A stretch of 64,000 nucleotides of DNA from Enchytraeus crypticus. Lineage: Eukaryota; Annelida; Clitellata; Enchytraeida; Enchytraeidae. The stretch is taken from NCBI GenBank assembly GCA_905160935.1, contig CAJHZI010000486.1:62001-126000 (forward strand), written 5' to 3'. The notes beneath the pieces were generated by a model. It had not been told where the DNA came from. It made no database searches and worked only from the letters and a program-made list of their open reading frames with translations. Shown here piece by piece: positions 58,973 through 64,000 of this stretch; position 1 is the stretch's first letter, and each line of letters opens with the position of its first letter. A program made the translations under genes and the position numbers.

Positions 58973-60574
58973 CTATCAAGTCAATCAATTCTCAGTCAAT
59001 TAATTCTCCATCAATTAGCCTAATCAATTCTCAAGTCTAATTATAAATCAATTAGCCTAACTTACCAGAAAGTGCAAGTAATAGGCCTATTTGTTGTTCT
59101 TGTGACCTCCATCTCACAACTTCTACAACTTAAGCTAATATTACTTTGTTATTCTGCTATTCTAGTGTTCTTATGCATGTAAACGTCAGGGTTCAAAGAA
59201 CGCTTACCCTCTACTAACTTCAGCTTCTGCTTTAGTCCCCTCCTACGATCAGGCACTGTTTTCAGTTAGTCTATTCAATAGTCTCTTTTAGCAGACACGG
59301 AAATATTTTACGCCTGTGTTCTCCTAAATCATGCATCTCAAGCTTTTTCTATTTTGATAACCACTTTCTAAAGAACGCAGTCTTGATCTATGAGTGATCA
59401 CTAAATTCAATTGAGATAGCCATAATCGATTTAAGAGATAGATTACTATTTGTTGACGAATTTTGTCTAATTTCATATAATCTAGAAGAATGGTTTAAGT
59501 TAACTAATGTACAAGATTTTCTAGGTAAAAATATTACATTGAGAATACATGTATATACGTATACTATGATATACTATACTATTCAGTCCGTACCATAGTG
59601 TACACATAATTGAATTTTGAAAGATGGTTCAATAAGAAGAAAACTTGTAAAGTAAATGGACGAAAGAAATTACTAATCGAAAATCAGTGAAATTTGAATT
59701 TTACCACTTTATATGGACTTCAATTTCTGCCTGCTAGTAGGTTTTTCTAATTTAGTATTGCAAAAACAGGCCGGAAGTTGTTCCTCGTTTCGAGGTAAGA
59801 CTATGCTCATTTTCTTATTCTCTTGTTTCATAGTCATATTGTTATATATTACAGTATTTGTTGTGTAGCTTATTTAGACTATCTAAAGTGTATTAAGCTT
59901 AGGACGTGAAGCGTGTAGCCATGAAACTTAACATGAGCGATTCATAGGTTAAATTAAGTCCCGTGGGTTCGATTCCCGGCTAAAAATGATCCAAGATTAG
60001 AAGTAATAGATATTATCATGGGTAATTATTTCTTTATTATGTAAATTTCATTGTACATCCCAGATTAAAAATTCTGAATTAGCATCAATCGTTTAGTAAT
60101 GGCGAATTTATCAATGAAATAAATGAATTAATTAATAAATAGATGGTTGCATAACAGAGTCAATTGCTAACTGACTGATTGACAAACTGATTGTCATATT
60201 GACTGGCTGACTGATTGACTGACTGAATGGCAGACTGACTGGCTCCACTCATTCCTTCATTCGTGCGTTCGTTCTTTCATTGAAGTTACTTGTGCTTTTT
60301 TATTTAATGTGTATTGTTTAGGTGTCTATTTTTCATTTAATATCTACATGTATTTATCTATTTCTTAAAAATTAATTTGTTTTTTAATAGCTTTTATATT
60401 CCTTTAATATATATATTTATTTTGTGTCCTTTCATTTAACTATTTAATTAATTATTTTGATGATTTAACTTAACATTTAACAAATAAATAATTTGCAAAT
60501 TTTAATCGTCAACTTTAATAACTTCGGGAGTAATTTTCCCATCAATAGATGATTTTCTCATGTGTAGCATAGCT

Positions 60575-61220
60575 ATATAGCCTATAGATTATAGGCTTGC
60601 TGCACTGGGGTGGCTACGGAATTGCCTATAGGTTATAGGCTTGCTACACTGATGGATGTGATGGATGATTACTGAATAGCCTATAGGTCATGGGCTTGCT
60701 ACTCTGATGGATGGTTACTGAATAGCCTATAGGTTATAGGCTTGCTACACTGATGGATGGTTACTGAATAGCCTATAGGTTATAGGCTTGCTACACTGAT
60801 GGATGGCTACTGAATAGTCTATAGGTTATTGGCTCGCTACACTGATGGATGGCTACTGAATAGCCTATAGGTTATAGGCTTGCTACTCTGATGGATGGTT
60901 ACTGAATAGCCTATAGGTTATTGGCTTGCTACACTGATGGATGGCTACTGAATAGCCTATAGATTATAGGCTTGCTACTCTGGGGTGGCTACTGAGTAGC
61001 CTATAGATTATAGGCTAGCTGCACTGATTGGTGGCTACTGAATAGCCTATAGATTATAGGCTTGCTACACTGATTGGTGGCTACTGAATAGCCTATAGAT
61101 TATAGGCTTGCTACACTGATTGGTGGCTACTGAATAACCTATAGATTATAGGCTTGCTACACTGATTGGTGGCTACTGAACAGCCTATAGTCTTGCTACA
61201 CTGATGGATGGCTACTGATG
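60575..61220 (+). repeat. Minisatellite (~52 bp, ~13 copies) with palindromic core
   Basis: Units contain AGCCTATAGATTATAGGCT, a near-perfect palindrome, then TGCTACACTGATGGATGGCT. Confidence 0.94.
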
Positions 61221-61338
61221 TGGAAATGATTTGTAATTTTGATCACACTCTGATTCTGTACAACAGCTAAGATTAGAACATCGAGAGTTTAATCCGTACA
61301 AAAGCATTAAATACAGCGGCTACTGAATCCAGAGCGAA

Positions 61339-61373
<35 letters not shown>

Positions 61374-61394
61374 GGAATGAAGCAAGCTACAATA

Positions 61395-61520
61395 GGTTGA
61401 GCCGGTAACATTTAGGTAAGTTGTTCGACTACGGATCTGTAGGTACAGGGTTCAAATCAAGAGCTGCTCCGTTATTTATAAACACTTTTAAGAGGAAGAC
61501 TTACGTTAAGCCTGATTTAA
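61395..61520 (+). mobile_element. SINE-like repeat, family A (diverged)
   Basis: Has GAGCCGGTAACATTTAGGTA, GTTCGACTACGGATC, GGTTCAAATCAAGAGCTG and a decayed GACTTACGTTAAGCC core. A second relative lies at 61605-61690. Confidence 0.6.
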
Positions 61521-62439
61521 GCAGTTTTTATACAAGAAAGCTCATATCGAATGCGCCTGTCTCACTCAAGGCATAATGATATATTTTTTATGGGCATAGG
61601 AAGAGCCGGTGGCGTGATGGCAAGTTGTTCGACAGTGGATCAATAGGTGCTATGTTAAATTTAGTGCTCTCTCCGTAACTGACATGCTATTTAGGCACCG
61701 TTTAGGATCTTTTCTTTCTCTTCAGCACATGTTTTTTCAGATCGTTTTGGGGTGAATCGATTTTGTAGTGACATGTGATGGGGGGTGTCCCTGACATCAT
61801 CCATGTATGAGGAAACGGACTTTAAACCTTTATTATTATTTTTGTTATTAGAGCAGTAAACATACGTAAACTTGGTTTTAACCTTTAGCCTGTAGCTTTA
61901 GGACGCTCCTGATGTTGTTGTTAAGCAATAAAACGAACGCTAAACTTTTCTATCTTTATAAGATATCATTATGTATGAGCTTGAGCTGTGGTAATGAATA
62001 TTAAAACTGGCTGATGAACTTTATTCATTTAATGACGATATACATTTCTCTTCATCTGATGATGTCAGGGACATGTCAAACCAAAGCAGTATTAGCCTCT
62101 AATTCTTCTTATTGGTCACATTTTTCCTACTAATACCCAGCATACATTGCATTAGCTTCAATGTGCTAAATTCTATCATAGCCGACGGTAACACTAATTA
62201 TTGGTTTAATATTTGCAACGGAGAGTTTTTATAACCACCATTGCTGATTAAATCTCTAGATAAAGCACAGCCGTAGCAACAGCAGGGGCTCCTGTATTAT
62301 AGTCCTATAATAACATTAGGCTACTGTAAATATTCACTTTACTCGCAAGTGAAGTAACTCCAGACACTCTAACCAATCTACTGTGGTTACGAGGTTCCTT
62401 AACTATACAGCTGTCGTGTGCTAGGTTGCTTTACATATA

Positions 62440-62640
62440 GGGTGAAGTTGTGGTTGCTATAGTGATCATATATAGGGTTGCAACGGTTGTTATGGTGATC
62501 ATGTATAGGGTTGCAGCGGTTGCTATAGTGATTATATATAGGGTTGCAGTGGTTGCTATAGTGATCATAAATAGGGTTGCAGCGGTTGCTATAGTGATCA
62601 TGTATAGGGTTGCAGCGGTTGCTATAGTGATCATATTAAG
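62440..62640 (+). repeat. Minisatellite (~33 bp, 6 copies)
   Basis: Units of GGGTTGCAGCGGTTGCTATA and GTGATCATGTATA. Confidence 0.94.
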
Positions 62641-63411
62641 CGGTTTTAATTCATTATCCATTTTCCGGTCTTACGCTTGTTATCCTAGTAACGGAAAAAT
62701 TTAAAGCAAAATCTTCGAGGAAAACCAGCACTATTTTTAAATATGCTGTTAAAGTTAACATATTTTTTGAAGGTTTGAGAAAGAAAACATAAAAGTCGTG
62801 AATTATATGCCATGGACCCGCTATTTATAGGTACTCGAGAGATTTTGTGCATATATTTTGATTTCACTGATCTACCAGCTGATCGATGCTATATCTCTGC
62901 GGCAGTAGCTACAGCTGCAGATCCCATCATCATAGTCCTATAATAATATTATAGTACGGTAAATATTTGCCTTCAGGTCACATAGCGGCTTTTATTCCTC
63001 CACCCCCTCCACCAGTTCCCACCTGCTTTAATCTAACCCCCTCTTTCCTTGTCTGGTTGTCCTAAAGTCGTAGACTCTATAAGCTTCCACTAAAATTACT
63101 TGAATTTTTTACATGAATAAATACTTGTGGATTGAAATTTCATAATATTATATACTGACCAGCTATGGCATTACTATGGCATTGTTATGACATTTTTCCC
63201 ATTCAATATCATAGACATTATTTATAGATAATGAATGGTTTACCATAAAAATTAAAATACTATTATATATCTAAATGGTTGTCCAAAGGCTACATTATTA
63301 AATTTCAATCAATTACACGTAAGCTTTGACATTTCTTATTCCTATTATCTAAAGATATCTCAGAGTAAATGCATTGAGGTGGTCGATACCATTGAAGTAA
63401 TAGGCGGCTGT

Positions 63412-63775
63412 GCATTAGCCAGTCTGTTATCCAGTCTGTTATCCAGTCTGTTAACCAGTCTGTTAGCCAGTCTGTTAGCCAGTCTGTTAGCCAGTCTGTT
63501 AATCAGTCTGTTAGCCAGTCTGTTAGCCAGTCTGTTAGCCAGTCTGTTAGCCAGTCTGTTAGCCAATCTGCTAACCAGTCTGTTAGCCAGTCTGTTAGCC
63601 AGTCTGTTAGCCAGTCTGTTAGTCAGTCTGTTAGTCAGTCTGTTAACCAGTCTGTTAGTCAGTCTGTTAGCCAGTCTGTTAGCCAGTCTGTTAGTCAGTC
63701 TGTTAGTCAGTCTGTTAACCAGTCTGTTAGTCAGTCTGTTAGCCAGGCGGTTAGCCAGTCTGTTAGCCAGTGTTG
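63412..63775 (+). repeat. 12-bp minisatellite (~30 copies)
   Basis: Unit TTAGCCAGTCTG with TTAGTCAGTCTG and TTAACCAGTCTG variants. Because the unit length is a multiple of three, it keeps Leu/Ser/Ala-type frames open on both strands; these are not considered genes. Confidence 0.96.
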
Positions 63776-64000
63776 ATAAGTTGTCGATCCTTAAAAATTC
63801 ATGTGATAATCAAGCATTGTTGTTAGACGCTTCAGTGTCGTGGCCTACATAAAGAAGGCTCTACCGAGAGATGCAGCGTAATGTTTGATGATAAAAGTAA
63901 CTAGCAAATAAATCATTTATAACGTGTGGCAATCACCCAGCGATAACTTTGATAACGTTAGCGCGATATTAGTTAATTTCTCTTTACTGTAGCTATATCA
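63776..64000. other. Terminal segment, no feature seen
   Basis: I see no exon or known repeat in the last ~225 bases. Confidence 0.6.

Larger units (their letters stand above)
54600..60560. other. Gene-free repeat region
   Basis: No supported gene. Contents: TGTATTGTATCTGTGC-type array (55025-55520), family C core reversed (55645-55705), LINE tail with GRPRLGMLID coding trace (56515-56715), GA arrays (57075-57420), CA array (58080-58190), 18-bp array GGAGTTATGGTACGGCTA (58610-58730), LINE C-terminal trace (58845-58970) and a B-box-like GGTTCGATTCCCGG (59965-59980). Confidence 0.6.

Noticed and set aside
59935-60000. Possible tRNA gene near a perfect B box
   Set aside because: No cloverleaf arms can be formed around it by eye; more likely a SINE remnant.
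63360-63852. Leu/Ser/Ala-rich and Asn/Arg/Leu-rich frames
   Set aside because: 12-bp repeat keeps frames open on both strands.

Overview
This is a metazoan nuclear genomic window. It is AT-rich and intron-rich, full of simple repeats, minisatellites, SINE-like elements and non-LTR retrotransposon fragments. Three multi-exon genes belong to animal families: a SMOC-type matricellular protein, an arrestin-domain (ARRDC) adaptor and a HECW/NEDL-type HECT E3 ubiquitin ligase. I see nothing bacterial or viral. The sequence fits an invertebrate; I cannot name the species.

Layout. (1) 1-1624 is non-coding repeat. (2) 1625-8745 (+) holds nine exons of a SMOC-like gene whose 5' end lies outside the window. 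(3) 8746-10220 is a repeat-filled gap between convergent genes. (4) 10221-19333 (-) is a complete seven-exon ARRDC gene; its introns carry a 5'-truncated LINE, a 413-bp inverted-terminal element, SINE-like repeats and large microsatellites. (5) 19334-29217 has no gene I can support; it holds a hairpin, two oppositely oriented 410-bp MITE-like elements and a decayed RTE-type LINE. (6) 29218-53014 (+) holds 18 exons of a HECW-type ligase, with a long disordered Ala/Ser-rich region, two WW domains and a full HECT domain with its catalytic Cys; the N-terminal part (C2 region expected) is not visible. (7) 53015-64000 is minisatellite and repeat DNA with no supported gene.

Exon boundaries were placed by protein-family similarity together with splice-site and phase agreement. 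The inner junctions of all three genes are phase-consistent, which makes these models fairly firm; the outer edges are less certain.

The most unusual signal is structural. At about twelve places in the three genes, a minisatellite or local tandem duplication does not merely sit in an intron: its repeat unit contains the end of the neighbouring exon plus the splice site. The result is intron-borne arrays of 2 to about 19 copies of a real 5' or 3' splice junction. Other points worth a second look are the doubled thyroglobulin-EC architecture of the SMOC-like protein, a probable GC-AG intron, and TTGA tetranucleotide arrays lying next to several acceptors.

The three genes show no operon-like or pathway link. 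ARRDC proteins commonly recruit NEDD4-family ligases, but this ARRDC copy lacks a visible PPxY motif and its proximity to HECW is probably chance.
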